64,000 bases of DNA. Source: Anaerolineae bacterium (GTDB lineage Bacteria; Chloroflexota; Anaerolineae; Aggregatilineales; Phototrophicaceae). The DNA lies in NCBI GenBank assembly GCA_022820125.1, contig JAJEGA010000101.1, positions 1 to 64,000 on the forward strand, read 5' to 3'. The notes under the pieces were generated by a model that did no database searches, had not been told where the DNA came from, and was given only the letters and a program-made list of their open reading frames with translations. Positions 1 through 9,198 of the stretch are shown piece by piece (the stretch's first letter is position 1; every line of letters begins with the position of its first letter). The position numbers and the translations under genes are program-made.

Positions 1-218
1 TTTTACTGGCTCAAGAGTACAATGTAATTTAGCACGTCCGCTTTATCATCACGAAAAGCGCGGTATTTGCTTTGATATTGCTCGCCATGGGAGACCGGGT
101 TGTGTTTTTGTGGCTGCCCCGAATCACGGGCGAACAACTCTATGGTGAAAAAACCTGTGTCGTGTTCACAAAGAGAATTATATCCACGATAATCGCCACT
201 CCCTGACAGCGCGATTAT

Positions 219-247
219 TTGACAACTTTCGCTCGCTTGGTTAACCT
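219..247 (+). promoter_or_regulatory. possible promoter for the first sugar importer
   Basis: A perfect TTGACA lies at 219-224, and the hexamer TAACCT follows after 17 bases. The -10 match is weak. An inverted repeat CGCTTG (234-239) / CAAGCG (254-259) brackets the -10 and could be an operator. The rest of bases 1-306 shows no gene that I can support. Confidence 0.35.
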
Positions 248-306
248 TGCCCGCAAGCGTGAAGGTTGCGCTCGCAGATATTACTGATCGTTACAAGGAG
301 GCTACA

Positions 307-1635
307 ATGTATAAACGAAATTCTGGCGGGTTAAGTCGGCGGGACTTTTTGAAGTCTGCGGGCGCAATGGCGGGCGGCATAGCGGCATCGAGCGCCCTGC
401 CCTTGGCGTCACTGGCGCAAAGCGACATGTCTGGCGCGCTCCAGTGGAATACCAATCACAACACTTTGAGCGTCAATGACTTCAAAATCGTCATCGAGAA
501 TTTCAACGAAGAGTACCCCAATATCGATATCAATCTCATCAATTCCGGCGACGCCTCGCTGTATTACACGCAGATCAACACAGCGGGAGTCGGCGGCACC
601 TTGCCCGATCTCTTTTACGTGCGCTCCTTTGACGCCGCGCCCTTCGGCGCCCGCGGCTGGATCACGCCGCTGAACGAGCTGATGGAGCGCGATGGCATGG
701 ACTTTTCGGACTTCTGGCCCGCGCAAGTGGCGCAGAATTCCTACAACGGTCAGTTGATGACCCTGCCCTACGACTTCTCAAATGTCGCCATGTATTACAA
801 CAAGACCATGTTTGATGAAGTAGGCGTGCCTTACCCCACCAACGACTGGACCTGGGACGAATGCTTTGAGATCGCTTCCGCCTTCAAAGATGGCGAGCCG
901 GGCGATCAGACGCGTTGGGGCGTGGAATTGTGGACCTGGGCCTGGATGATGATGGGCTTGCTGCATTCCGGCGGCGGCGCCACCTTTAGCGAAGACAACC
1001 GCAGCTGCGTCGTCAATAATCCCGAGAATGTCGCCACCTTGAAACGGATCCAGGATGAGATCGCGGCCGGCAATGCGGTGCACCGCGGCATGACGCCCGC
1101 CGGCTTGGACCCATTCCTGACCGGCAATATCGCGATGGAGGTCCAAGGTTCCTGGTCGGCATTCTATATGCTGGATGGCATCGGCGATTCCTTTGAATGG
1201 GATATCGTGAAGCTGCCGCGCGGCGAAACTGGCTTGACCAGCGTATCAGCCGCCGGCGGCGCCTGGGGCATCGCCACCAACACCGAAGACCTTGATGTGG
1301 CTTGGGAATTCTGCAAGTACATCACCAATACGGAATCGACCAATATCCTGATATCGAATAACCTGCGCAGTGTGCCCGGGCGGCTTTCTTCAGTGCCACG
1401 CTGGGAAGAGGTGGCGGGGACGGATATTTGGAAGGGCAGATACGTGCAGGTCTTCCCCGAACAGATGCTCAACGACGCCATCAATTGGTCCTATCCCGTG
1501 TTCATGGGCGAGTATGACGCCGCCTGGAACGCCCGCATCATCGGCGTCTTTGAAGGCAACGATCCCGAGGAAGCGCTGGCTCAGATCGAAGAAGAAGCCA
1601 ATGCCGCAGCGGCGCGCTACCTGGAAGAGGAGTAA
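307..1635 (+). CDS. Extracellular sugar-binding protein of an ABC importer, Tat-exported
   Basis: This is a family 1 extracellular solute-binding protein of about 442 residues, which would capture a sugar or oligosaccharide outside the membrane for the two permeases that follow. The N-terminus has a twin-arginine leader (SRRDFLK at residues 10-16, then an Ala/Gly-rich hydrophobic stretch ending near LASLAQ), so export is probably by the Tat route. The start at 307 is chosen because AAGGAGG lies five bases upstream; an upstream TTG at 247 would place 20 extra residues before the leader. Length and Trp/Tyr/Asn-rich body fit the MalE/UgpB group. The sugar cannot be named from sequence. Confidence 0.9.
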   Translation: MYKRNSGGLSRRDFLKSAGAMAGGIAASSALPLASLAQSDMSGALQWNTNHNTLSVNDFKIVIENFNEEYPNIDINLINSGDASLYYTQINTAGVGGTLPDLFYVRSFDAAPFGARGWITPLNELMERDGMDFSDFWPAQVAQNSYNGQLMTLPYDFSNVAMYYNKTMFDEVGVPYPTNDWTWDECFEIASAFKDGEPGDQTRWGVELWTWAWMMMGLLHSGGGATFSEDNRSCVVNNPENVATLKRIQDEIAAGNAVHRGMTPAGLDPFLTGNIAMEVQGSWSAFYMLDGIGDSFEWDIVKLPRGETGLTSVSAAGGAWGIATNTEDLDVAWEFCKYITNTESTNILISNNLRSVPGRLSSVPRWEEVAGTDIWKGRYVQVFPEQMLNDAINWSYPVFMGEYDAAWNARIIGVFEGNDPEEALAQIEEEANAAAARYLEEE

Positions 1636-1675
1636 AGTCGCCGGCGTTAAGACTGGCGGTTTGAATTGACAGCAT

Positions 1676-1704
1676 CGGGGCGCTTGGCAGAGTTGGGCGC
1701 CCCG
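1676..1704 (+). terminator. Intercistronic hairpin between binding protein and permease
   Basis: CGGGGCGC (1676-1683) pairs perfectly with GCGCCCCG (1697-1704). A T-run begins nine bases later. It may be a partial terminator or an mRNA-stabilising hairpin that raises binding protein over permease, as is common between such genes. Confidence 0.5.
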
Positions 1705-1769
1705 GGGCTGTGATTTTTCGCGCTCATCATTTATGTACGAAGAGTTCATTCGAGCGATGATCTAAGCTC

Positions 1770-2657
1770 ATGTTCCGCAGCGAATTGCTCCGCCGCGAGG
1801 CGGTACAAGGCTATCTCTTCATATTGCCCTGGTTCATCGGTTTCCTGGTTTTCACCGCCGGGCCCTTGACCGCCGCGCTCGGTTTCAGCTTCACCGACTG
1901 GAATGGCGTCTCCGCCATGGAATGGATCGGCTTCGAGAATTACATCCAGCTCAGCCAAGATTCGCGCTTCTGGCAATCGCTCAAGGTCACGCTGATATTC
2001 ACCTTCTTCTACTTGATTCTGAACCTCATCATCGGCTTCGCCCTGGCGCTGGTCATGAACCAGCCGGTGCGCGGGATGCGGCTCTTCCGCACCATTTATT
2101 ATCTGCCGGCGGTGCTCTCCGGCGTGGCGGTGGCGGTCTTGTGGTCCTTCCTTTTCCACCGTGAATTCGGCGCTTTGAATTGGCTGCTCGGCTTCATCGG
2201 CATCAAGCGGATCGGCTGGATCGTCTCCGAGAGTTGGGCGTTGCCGTCCATCATCATCATGGAGCTTTGGCGCGTCGGCAGCACCATCATCATCTTCCTC
2301 GCTGGCTTGCAGGGCATCCCGCCCGAGCTCTACGAAGCGGCCGAGGTCGATGGCGCCAATCGACGCTGGCGGCTTTGGAGCATCACCATCCCGCTGATGT
2401 CGCCCACGATCTTCTTCGTGCTCATCGTCGGCTTCATCAATTCGATGCAAGTCTTCACCCAAGCCTACATCATGACGCGCGGCGGACCCAATTACGCCAC
2501 CTTCTTCTATTCCATCAATCTTTATCAGACGACCTTCCGCGAGTTGCGGCTGGGTTACGCCTCAGCCCAAGCCGGCGTGCTCTTTGTCATCATCTTCATC
2601 ATCACGCTCTGCATTCTGTGGATCTCGCGTTATCGCGTGAATTACGAATTGGTATAG
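1770..2657 (+). CDS. Sugar ABC importer permease, MalF/UgpA type
   Basis: A 295-residue integral membrane permease with about six hydrophobic segments. The ATPase-contact (EAA) loop is visible near residues 190-205 as ELYEAAEVDGA followed by IPLMSP, which places it in the CUT1 carbohydrate importers. It would pair with the permease eight bases downstream and receive substrate from the binding protein at 307. No ATPase gene follows, so the energising subunit must be encoded elsewhere, perhaps a shared MsmX/MalK-type protein. Confidence 0.92.
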   Translation: MFRSELLRREAVQGYLFILPWFIGFLVFTAGPLTAALGFSFTDWNGVSAMEWIGFENYIQLSQDSRFWQSLKVTLIFTFFYLILNLIIGFALALVMNQPVRGMRLFRTIYYLPAVLSGVAVAVLWSFLFHREFGALNWLLGFIGIKRIGWIVSESWALPSIIIMELWRVGSTIIIFLAGLQGIPPELYEAAEVDGANRRWRLWSITIPLMSPTIFFVLIVGFINSMQVFTQAYIMTRGGPNYATFFYSINLYQTTFRELRLGYASAQAGVLFVIIFIITLCILWISRYRVNYELV

Positions 2658-2665
2658 GGCGCCTT

Positions 2666-3553
2666 ATGGCTACCGCAACAGCATCAGCGACGGGCAAGGA
2701 AACGGGCGGCTTCTGGTCGCGCCGGCGAAAGCTGCGCTTGCAAAATCATCTCCTCACCTATTTGGTGCTGGTGCCGGGCGCCTTGCTCTTCCTCTATCCG
2801 CTGCTCTGGATGATATCCACCAGCTTGAAACCCAAGCACCAAATATTCACCTACCCCATCGAGTGGATCCCCGATACCTGGATGTGGTCCAATTATGGCG
2901 AGGTCTTCAACCAGGTCCCCTTCCTGACCTACACCATCAATACCGCCATCATCACCGTGATCGGCGTAATAGGCACTTTGTTCGGCAGTTCGCTGGCTGC
3001 CTACGGTTTCGCCCGCTTTCGCTTTCCCGGCAAAGACGCGCTCTTCGTCCTGATGCTGTCGACCATGATGGTGCCGATCTGGGTGACGCTGATCCCCTCG
3101 TTCTTGATGTTCCGCTGGTTCGGCTGGCTGAATTCTTATCTGCCGATCCTGGCGCCGGCTTTCTTCGCCCAGCCCTTCTACACCTTCCTTTTGCGACAGT
3201 TCTTTATGACCGTGCCCGTAGATCTCGAGGACGCGGCGCGCATTGACGGCGCCAATCGATTGCAGATCTTCCTCAATGTCATGCTGCCGCTTTCGCGCCC
3301 GGCGCTGGCGACCGTGGCTATCTTCGCCTTTTTCTTCTACTGGAATGAATTCTTGCTGCCCTTGATCTACATTCAAGATCAGAGCAAATTCCCTATTTCG
3401 GTAGGCATCTCGGCTTTCGTCTCCGAATACCGCTCCGATTTCGCGCTGATGATGGCGGCTTCGGGCATGGCGCTGGCGCCGCCGATGATTGTCTTCTTCC
3501 TGGCGCAGCGTTACTTTATCCAAGGCTTCGTCTTGAGCGGCGTCAAGGGATGA
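2666..3553 (+). CDS. Sugar ABC importer permease, MalG/UgpE type
   Basis: A 295-residue permease, the second half of the importer channel. It begins with a soluble basic N-terminus, then a hydrophobic segment ending in the MISTSLK motif typical of the MalG side. The EAA loop reads DLEDAARIDGANR near residues 190-202, and the C-terminus ends QGFVLSGVKG as in many MalG homologues. The frame is open far upstream (from 2180), but that part is antisense-like shadow inside the first permease. The ATG at 2666, just after the preceding stop, is the sensible start. Confidence 0.92.
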   Translation: MATATASATGKETGGFWSRRRKLRLQNHLLTYLVLVPGALLFLYPLLWMISTSLKPKHQIFTYPIEWIPDTWMWSNYGEVFNQVPFLTYTINTAIITVIGVIGTLFGSSLAAYGFARFRFPGKDALFVLMLSTMMVPIWVTLIPSFLMFRWFGWLNSYLPILAPAFFAQPFYTFLLRQFFMTVPVDLEDAARIDGANRLQIFLNVMLPLSRPALATVAIFAFFFYWNEFLLPLIYIQDQSKFPISVGISAFVSEYRSDFALMMAASGMALAPPMIVFFLAQRYFIQGFVLSGVKG

Positions 3554-3571
3554 GCCGCGCGAGCAGCGTCT

Positions 3572-3684
3572 TGTAGGGGCGAGCCATTGGGTCGCCCGCG
3601 TCAAACCAGCGCATTGCAGGGGCGAGTCATTGGGTCGCCCGCGTCACACCAGCGCACTGCAGGGGCGAGCCATTGGGTCGCCCA
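3572..3684 (+). repeat. Three tandem 43-bp units of the TAGGGGCGA hairpin repeat
   Basis: Three copies start at 3572, 3615 and 3658, exactly 43 bases apart. Each begins TG(T/C)AGGGGCGAG and continues (C/T)CATTGGGTCGCCC. GGGCGA and TCGCCC form a short hairpin. The bases between hairpins are also nearly identical, so this is a tandem duplication of one dispersed element. Confidence 0.85.
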
Positions 3685-3708
3685 CCGAAGCGCAAATGAG
3701 GCAATGCC

Positions 3709-4698
3709 ATGAAACTCCTTGAAATGACCGGCGACGCCACCTCGCGCCTCATCGACGCCGCCCCGCCCGTGCCCGAACCCGGCGAAGTCATCATACAGAC
3801 CGCCCGCTCCGCCATCTGCGGCAGCGAGATGAAAACATATCGCGGGGCAGGCATCGCCGGCGGCAACAGCGGGCACGAAGCGGTTGGCAGGGTCGTCGAA
3901 TTGGGCGAAGGCGTGACTGACCTGGCGCCCGGTCAGCGCGTCGGCGTCAGCGCCGTTGTCGGCTGCGGCAACTGCGCCGAATGCGCTCGCGGGCGATATA
4001 CCTGGTGCAAAGCCGCCCGGTCGCGCTCACGCATGCACGCCGAGCGATTCGCCATCCACGCGCGCTGTTGCAGCCCCCTGCCCGATGACCTGCCCTGGGA
4101 CGAGGCGACCCTGCTGACCGGCGATGGCATGGGCGTGCCCTGGCATACAGCCAAAAAGATCGACCGCGCCGACATCAACACCATCATCGTCATGGGCTTG
4201 GGTCCGATCGGCTTGGGCAACGTGCTCATGCAAGCCCACCTGGGCCGCCGCGTCATCGGCGTCGACATCATCGATTACCGCGTTGACTTCGCGCGGCAGC
4301 TCGGCGCTGATGTTTCGATTAAAGCCGATGAGACGCTCATTGAGCGACTCATGGACCTCACCGATGGCGAGGGCGCTGATGTCGTCATCGACTGCGCCGG
4401 GCAGCGCGCCAGCGTCGCCAACAGTTTCTTGTCAGCGCGCCGCGGCGGCATCGTCGTCTTCAACGGCGAATCGATGGAAGAGCTGCTGGCGCCCAGCCGC
4501 GATTTCAATCGGCGCGAAATCTGGGCGGTCGGCTGCTGGTATTACTTCATGCGCGAAGTGCCGGAGATGTTCGCGCTCTGGCGGGCTGGCCTGGATGTCG
4601 CCAAGATGATCACGCACCGGTTTCCGCTGGATGACGCGCCCGAAGCCTTCGAGCTATTCGACCGCGGACAGACCGGCAAGGTCCTCCTGCGCCCCTGA
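3709..4698 (+). CDS. Zinc-dependent medium-chain dehydrogenase
   Basis: A 329-residue member of the zinc-dependent medium-chain dehydrogenases (sorbitol/threonine dehydrogenase group), expected to oxidise a polyol or sugar alcohol with NAD(P). Catalytic-zinc ligands are visible as C37 and H56-E57 (GHE motif). The structural zinc site is C86-x2-C89-x2-C92-x7-C100. The nucleotide-binding glycine motif GLGPIGLG lies near residue 165. It follows the sugar importer genes after a repeat cluster and probably acts on the imported compound, which is an inference from position. Substrate unknown. Confidence 0.88.
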   Translation: MKLLEMTGDATSRLIDAAPPVPEPGEVIIQTARSAICGSEMKTYRGAGIAGGNSGHEAVGRVVELGEGVTDLAPGQRVGVSAVVGCGNCAECARGRYTWCKAARSRSRMHAERFAIHARCCSPLPDDLPWDEATLLTGDGMGVPWHTAKKIDRADINTIIVMGLGPIGLGNVLMQAHLGRRVIGVDIIDYRVDFARQLGADVSIKADETLIERLMDLTDGEGADVVIDCAGQRASVANSFLSARRGGIVVFNGESMEELLAPSRDFNRREIWAVGCWYYFMREVPEMFALWRAGLDVAKMITHRFPLDDAPEAFELFDRGQTGKVLLRP

Positions 4699-4717
4699 AG
4701 TCGCCTCGCTTCGCAGA

Positions 4718-4746
4718 TTGCGCCATCGCTGTCATTTCGTTATAAT
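4718..4746 (+). promoter_or_regulatory. Sigma-70-type promoter of the peptide-type importer
   Basis: TTGCGC at 4718-4723 is separated by 17 bases from a perfect TATAAT at 4741-4746. The site lies about 50 bases before the binding-protein start codon. Confidence 0.6.
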
Positions 4747-4794
4747 CGCTGCGCTGCAAACCTCTCGTTCTGAATGTTCTGAAGGAGCGTCAAA

Positions 4795-6378
4795 ATGAAC
4801 CGCTTAACGTATTTCCTCGCGCTGCTCTCGCTGTTGGCGCTGCTGGTCAGCGCCTTCGCCGGCTACGCGCAGGATGAAAAAGTCCTGGTGATCGGACACG
4901 CCGAATCCACCGATTCCTTAGACCCGGCCAACGGCTTCACTGGCACGGGACACATGATCAACCATGTCGTCTATGACCAACTGGTCACCTTCCCCGACGA
5001 AGACGCCAGCCAGATCCTGCCGCGCCTGGCGGATAGCTGGGAGATCAGTGAAGATGGCATGACCTATACCTTCACGCTGAATCCGGACGCCGTCTTCGCC
5101 AATGGCGATGACGTGACTGCCGACGATGTCGTCTTCTCGTTCAACCGCCTGAAATACCGCGATGGCAACCCGTCCTTCCTCGCCGACCCGATTGACTCGC
5201 TGGAAGCGATTGACGATGACACCGTCGCCATCACTGTGGTTGAGCCACGGCCCTCGTTCTTGTCCGAGATCACCAGCGCGGTCTTCAGCGTCTCCAACGC
5301 TGATGTCGTGCGCGCCAATGGCGGCACCGATGCCATGGACGCGGCTGAGACCGATGAAGCCGGCGCCTACCTCGACAGCCAATCGGCCGGTTCCGGGCCC
5401 TATATGCTGGCGCTATGGGAGCCGCAAGCCCGGACTGAATTGGTCCGCAACGAGAATTACTGGGGCGAGCAGCCTTATTTCGACCGCGTGATCATCATCA
5501 ACATGCCCGAAGCGGCGACGCAAAAAGCGGCGCTGGAAGCTGGAGAAATTGACATCGCGCTGGACCTCTCCAGCGACAATGTCGCCTCGCTGGTAGGCAA
5601 CGAGAGCATCGAGATATATCGCGGGCTTAGCAATTGGACGCACTTCATCATCATGAACACGGATGAAGAAAAGAGCGGTCCCTTCGCCAATCCCAAAGTC
5701 CAGTTGGCTGTTCGCTACGCGCTGGATTATGAAGGCTACAAGACCCTCTGGGGCGGCGTCACGCCCGGCAGCAATATGTGGGTTGGCTTGTTCACCGCCT
5801 TTGGCGAAGACCGCGCCTTCAGCCGTGACTTGGACAAAGCGCGAGAGCTGCTGGCCGAAGCCGGCTACGCCGAAGGCTTGGACATGAATCTGGAATATCC
5901 GGACTTTGCCCTCGGCGGCGTCAGCTTCAATACCAATGCCCAGAAAATCCAAGCTGATCTCGCCGAAGTTGGCATCAATGTCACCCTCGCCCCCGGCGAA
6001 TTGCAGGTCGAGCTAGCGAAATATCGCAGTGGCGAACACAGCGTCGGCTATTGGCTCTGGGGCCCGGACATCCTCGATCCAATTGACTTCACCAGCTTCT
6101 TGCCCGGCGGCAAAGTCGCCACCGAGCGCAACAACTGGCAATTGGAAGATGTGCCGGAAGATATTCAAGGGTTGATCGCCCGCGCGAGAACCGCCAGCGA
6201 CCCCGAAGAGCGCATGGAGGTCTATACCGCGCTGCAAGAATTTAACCAGCAGCACGGTCCCTTCGCGCCCTTTGTCGTGCCAGAGCAGCCCTCCGCCTAC
6301 CTGGCAAACCTGCAGGGCTTTATCTTCCACCCCCATTGGACGCTGGATGTGACCCTGCTTAGCCGCGCCGATATGTAA
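4795..6378 (+). CDS. Peptide/nickel-type ABC substrate-binding protein (SBP family 5)
   Basis: A 527-residue family 5 substrate-binding protein (DppA/OppA/NikA group). A Sec leader spans about residues 1-25, with a Leu-rich core and a probable cut after GYAQ. The phrases ADSWEISEDGMTYTF and DGDDVTADDVVFSF-like ordering near residues 80-120 are characteristic of the family. Members bind peptides, nickel complexes or oligosaccharides; the sequence does not tell which. GAAGGAG is placed eight bases before the ATG. A strong terminator follows at 6411, and then the matching permease pair. Confidence 0.9.
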   Translation: MNRLTYFLALLSLLALLVSAFAGYAQDEKVLVIGHAESTDSLDPANGFTGTGHMINHVVYDQLVTFPDEDASQILPRLADSWEISEDGMTYTFTLNPDAVFANGDDVTADDVVFSFNRLKYRDGNPSFLADPIDSLEAIDDDTVAITVVEPRPSFLSEITSAVFSVSNADVVRANGGTDAMDAAETDEAGAYLDSQSAGSGPYMLALWEPQARTELVRNENYWGEQPYFDRVIIINMPEAATQKAALEAGEIDIALDLSSDNVASLVGNESIEIYRGLSNWTHFIIMNTDEEKSGPFANPKVQLAVRYALDYEGYKTLWGGVTPGSNMWVGLFTAFGEDRAFSRDLDKARELLAEAGYAEGLDMNLEYPDFALGGVSFNTNAQKIQADLAEVGINVTLAPGELQVELAKYRSGEHSVGYWLWGPDILDPIDFTSFLPGGKVATERNNWQLEDVPEDIQGLIARARTASDPEERMEVYTALQEFNQQHGPFAPFVVPEQPSAYLANLQGFIFHPHWTLDVTLLSRADM

Positions 6379-6410
6379 TCGCGCCAATGCGGCATTCATC
6401 AGTAATGCCA

Positions 6411-6437
6411 AGGGCGGGCAATGCGCTCGCCCTTTTT
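6411..6437 (+). terminator. Rho-independent terminator after the family 5 binding protein
   Basis: AGGGCGGGC (6411-6419) pairs with GCTCGCCCT (6425-6433) around the five-base loop AATGC, and five T's end at 6437. It probably lowers transcription of the downstream permeases relative to the binding protein. Confidence 0.8.
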
Positions 6438-6539
6438 GTCTCTAGCCTGGAAAACAAATCGATCGGCGCGATTGTTTTGAGACCGTGTCGGCTGTGGTAA
6501 ACTTAGGCTTGCCCACAAGCGAGTTGGCAATCCAAGCCG

Positions 6540-7559
6540 ATGAACTTCTTCCAATACTTCATACGCCGCGCCCTCTTGGTGGCTCCGCTTCTGTTGGGCA
6601 TCACCGTCATGGCTTTCCTCATCGCCAACCTCATCCCGGCCGACCCCACCATCGCCAACCTGCCGCCCAATGCCCTCAACGATGAAGATACTATCGCCGC
6701 CTTTCGCAAAAAATGGGGCTTGGATAAACCCCTGCACGAGCAGTACCTGACCTACCTAGGCAACCTGCTGCAGGGCGACCTGGGCACGTCCATCAAAACC
6801 CGCAAGCCGGTCGGCGAAGATATCAGCCGCCGCCTGCCCGCCACAATCGAGCTGGCGACGCTGGGCATCATCTTTGGCATTGCGCTGGGCGTCGGGCTTG
6901 GCTTAGTCTCCGCTATCTGGAAGGACAGTCTGGCGGATTACGCCGCGCGGATCATCGCCTTCATAGGCATCAGTTTCCCCGTGTTCTTGCTCGCCCTGAT
7001 ATTCTTGACCGTGTTCTACGCTCAAATGCGCATCGCCGCGGGGCCGGGACGGCTGGATATCATCATGCGCCCTCCCCCGACCGTCACTGGCATGTTCACC
7101 ATCGACGCCCTGCTCGCCGGCGATCTCAAAACTTTCAAAAACGCCTTCGACCATCTGGTTCTGCCCGCGTCCACACTTGCGCTTTATATCAGCGCTATCA
7201 TCTCGCGCATCACCCGCTCCTCCCTGCTTGAGGTGCTGAATCAAGATTATATGCGCACCGCCCGCGCCAAGGGCTTGCGCGAGCGATATGTCATCGGCTT
7301 TCACGGCTTGCGCAATTCCTTGATTCCGGTGGTGACGGTCATCGGTTTGTCTTATGGCAATCTCTTGGTCGGCTCAATTCTGATCGAGTCCATCTTCGCT
7401 TATCCCGGCATCGGCTTCTACATGTTCCGCGCCAGCACCTCGCAGGATTTCCCGGCGATTATGGGCGTCAGCCTGCTCTTCGCCTTCATTTATGTCGGAG
7501 TGAATTTTGTCGTCGATATCCTCTATTTCTTCCTCGACCCGCGAATTCGAGTCGCCTAG
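6540..7559 (+). CDS. Peptide-type ABC importer permease, DppB-like
   Basis: A 339-residue DppB/OppB-type permease. It opens with the family's usual N-terminal helix and the phrase GDLGTSIKTRKPV near residue 80, and has several further membrane segments. The cytoplasmic coupling loop near residues 235-255 reads DYMRTARAKGL, the signature of the BC permeases. It overlaps the next permease by 53 bases. It belongs with the binding protein at 4795. No DppD/DppF ATPases are found nearby. Confidence 0.92.
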   Translation: MNFFQYFIRRALLVAPLLLGITVMAFLIANLIPADPTIANLPPNALNDEDTIAAFRKKWGLDKPLHEQYLTYLGNLLQGDLGTSIKTRKPVGEDISRRLPATIELATLGIIFGIALGVGLGLVSAIWKDSLADYAARIIAFIGISFPVFLLALIFLTVFYAQMRIAAGPGRLDIIMRPPPTVTGMFTIDALLAGDLKTFKNAFDHLVLPASTLALYISAIISRITRSSLLEVLNQDYMRTARAKGLRERYVIGFHGLRNSLIPVVTVIGLSYGNLLVGSILIESIFAYPGIGFYMFRASTSQDFPAIMGVSLLFAFIYVGVNFVVDILYFFLDPRIRVA

Positions 7560-8394
7560 CCGAACGAAGCAGGCGCTCTATCATCTGCGGCGCAATCCGC
7601 TGGTCCTGCTCGGGCTGATCTCGGTCATCCTCTGGACGATCATCGCCTTCATCGCCCCCGATATCGCGCCCTTCGAGCCGCTAAAGCAAGATCTCGTGAA
7701 CCGACTGCAAGCGCCCAACGCGCAATTCGCCATGGGCTCGGACGAGCTTGGGCGGGATATATTCAGCCGCGTACTCTGGGGCTCGCGGATTACGATACCG
7801 GCCGGTTTGGCAGTCATCATAATCGGCAGCACGATCGGCGTCATCATCGGCGCGATTGCCGGGTACGCCGGCGGGATCGTCGACGAATTGCTGATGCGCC
7901 TGACCGAACTCTTCATGGCTTTCCCCTTCATCATCCTGGCGATGGCGGTGACGGCGGCGCTGGGGCCGGATATTCAGAATGCCGTGATCGCCCTGAGCGT
8001 CGTCTGGTGGCCGCGCTATGCCCGTGTGCTGCGTGGCTTGGTGCTGGAGGTCAAATCACAAGAGTACGTGGAAGCGGCGCATAGCGCTGGCGCAAGCGGC
8101 TTCTATGTCCTCTTCCGCACCATCTTGCCCAATTGCATCGCGCCCGCCCTTATCTTGGCCACGCTGGATATCGGCACAGCCATCATCAGCTTCGCCGCGC
8201 TTAGCTTCATCGGTTTGGGTCCGGAGCCGTCGTCGCCGGAATGGGGGCGGATGGTCAGCATCGGCATCGACTTCTTTGATCAGTGGTGGATGTGGCTCTT
8301 CCCGGGCTTTGCGATCGCCAGCCTGGTGATGGCTTTCAACTTCATCGGCGATGGCTTGCGCGATATCCTCGACCCGCGCCTGCGGGGGGAATAG
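7507..8394 (+). CDS. Peptide-type ABC importer permease, DppC-like
   Basis: A 295-residue DppC/OppC-type permease with the family phrase GSDELGRDIFSRVLWG near residue 77 and the coupling loop EYVEAAHSAGAS near residue 195. The start is unusual. A stop codon in the same frame lies two codons before the TTG at 7507, and the first ATG would remove the first membrane helix. So the TTG inside the dppB-like gene is the best start, giving a 53-base overlap and probable translational coupling. After the stop the strand moves to a toxin-antitoxin pair and not to ATPase genes. Confidence 0.88.
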   Translation: MSSISSISSSTREFESPSRTKQALYHLRRNPLVLLGLISVILWTIIAFIAPDIAPFEPLKQDLVNRLQAPNAQFAMGSDELGRDIFSRVLWGSRITIPAGLAVIIIGSTIGVIIGAIAGYAGGIVDELLMRLTELFMAFPFIILAMAVTAALGPDIQNAVIALSVVWWPRYARVLRGLVLEVKSQEYVEAAHSAGASGFYVLFRTILPNCIAPALILATLDIGTAIISFAALSFIGLGPEPSSPEWGRMVSIGIDFFDQWWMWLFPGFAIASLVMAFNFIGDGLRDILDPRLRGE

Positions 8395-8485
8395 TAGAGG
8401 CGCCGCCACTGAGGTCGACGGCGGATTATCGATTACAATATGATTGCTCAGCGGCTCTTGAGCAACAGGACTTTTGTTGAGGAAC

Positions 8486-8791
8486 ATGAAGATCGAAGCG
8501 ATCGGCTCCCTTGACGACCTCCGCCAGCAGCGTGAGCAGATCATAGCGCTGGCGCAGAAACACCGCGCCCAACATATCGCCGTGTTCGGATCCGTGCTAC
8601 GCGGCCAATTGGGAATTGATAGCGATATTGATTTTCTGGTTGACTTTGAGCCTGATTACAGTTTGCGCGATCACATCCGCCTCACGCAGGGCTTGCGGCA
8701 ATTGCTGGGTCGGCGCGTAGACGTGGTTGATCGTCGATCTCTCAGACCGGAATTGCGAGATACGATTACAAGGGAAGCCCAGCCCTTGTGA
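8486..8791 (+). CDS. mntA: MntA-type nucleotidyltransferase antitoxin
   Basis: A small protein of about 101 residues with the minimal nucleotidyltransferase signature GS-x10-DxD (G35-S36 ... D47-I-D49). In characterised MntA/HepT modules this enzyme silences its partner by adding AMP units to a tyrosine of the HEPN toxin. The stop overlaps the partner's start by four bases (GTGA), a typical coupled arrangement. An upstream TTG at 8474 is an alternative start adding four residues; neither start has an ideal ribosome site. Confidence 0.85.
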   Translation: MKIEAIGSLDDLRQQREQIIALAQKHRAQHIAVFGSVLRGQLGIDSDIDFLVDFEPDYSLRDHIRLTQGLRQLLGRRVDVVDRRSLRPELRDTITREAQPL

Positions 8792-9162
8792 GTAGAGATC
8801 AGCAGATCTATTGCCGCGATATACTTGATCGTATCCGACGCATCGAAACTTATACATCTGGCGGACGCGGTGCTTTCCTTGCATCTGAATTGCTTCAGGA
8901 TGGCGTCATACGGAGCTTTGAAGTTATTGGCGAGATTGTCAAACGAATGGAACCGGACCTACAGGCGCAGTATCCCGCTGTTGCTTGGGGTGATTTTGCC
9001 GGCTTCCGCGATGTCCTCATTCACCAATACGACAAGGTTCGGATTGATCTGGTTTGGAGATTCACGCACGAAGATCTGCCTGCACTTAAGCAGGCTGTCG
9101 CGGCTCTACTAAACGACCGTGACGATTTAGCGAGCTCAGGCAGCATAATGCGCGATGTCTGA
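8788..9162 (+). CDS. hepT: HepT-like HEPN toxin (RNase)
   Basis: A 124-residue HEPN-domain protein (DUF86 group). The RNase motif R-x4-H-x-Y is intact as R74, H79 and Y81 within RDVLIHQY. Y81 corresponds to the tyrosine that MntA modifies in studied systems. A GTG start overlaps the mntA stop. This is the ordinary two-gene form, in contrast with the fused copy at 55669. The toxic target (mRNA or tRNA) cannot be read from sequence. Confidence 0.87.
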   Translation: MSRDQQIYCRDILDRIRRIETYTSGGRGAFLASELLQDGVIRSFEVIGEIVKRMEPDLQAQYPAVAWGDFAGFRDVLIHQYDKVRIDLVWRFTHEDLPALKQAVAALLNDRDDLASSGSIMRDV

Positions 9163-9198
9163 CAGCCGCGTCTCGCATTCCTTCTTAAAACGGAGAAG

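Noticed and set aside
2180..2665. N-terminal extension of the second permease
   Set aside because: It lies in another frame of the first permease and reads as low-complexity His/Arg sequence.
3572..3684. CRISPR-like array
   Set aside because: Only three units, the linkers are as conserved as the hairpins, and no cas genes are nearby; this is a tandem duplication.
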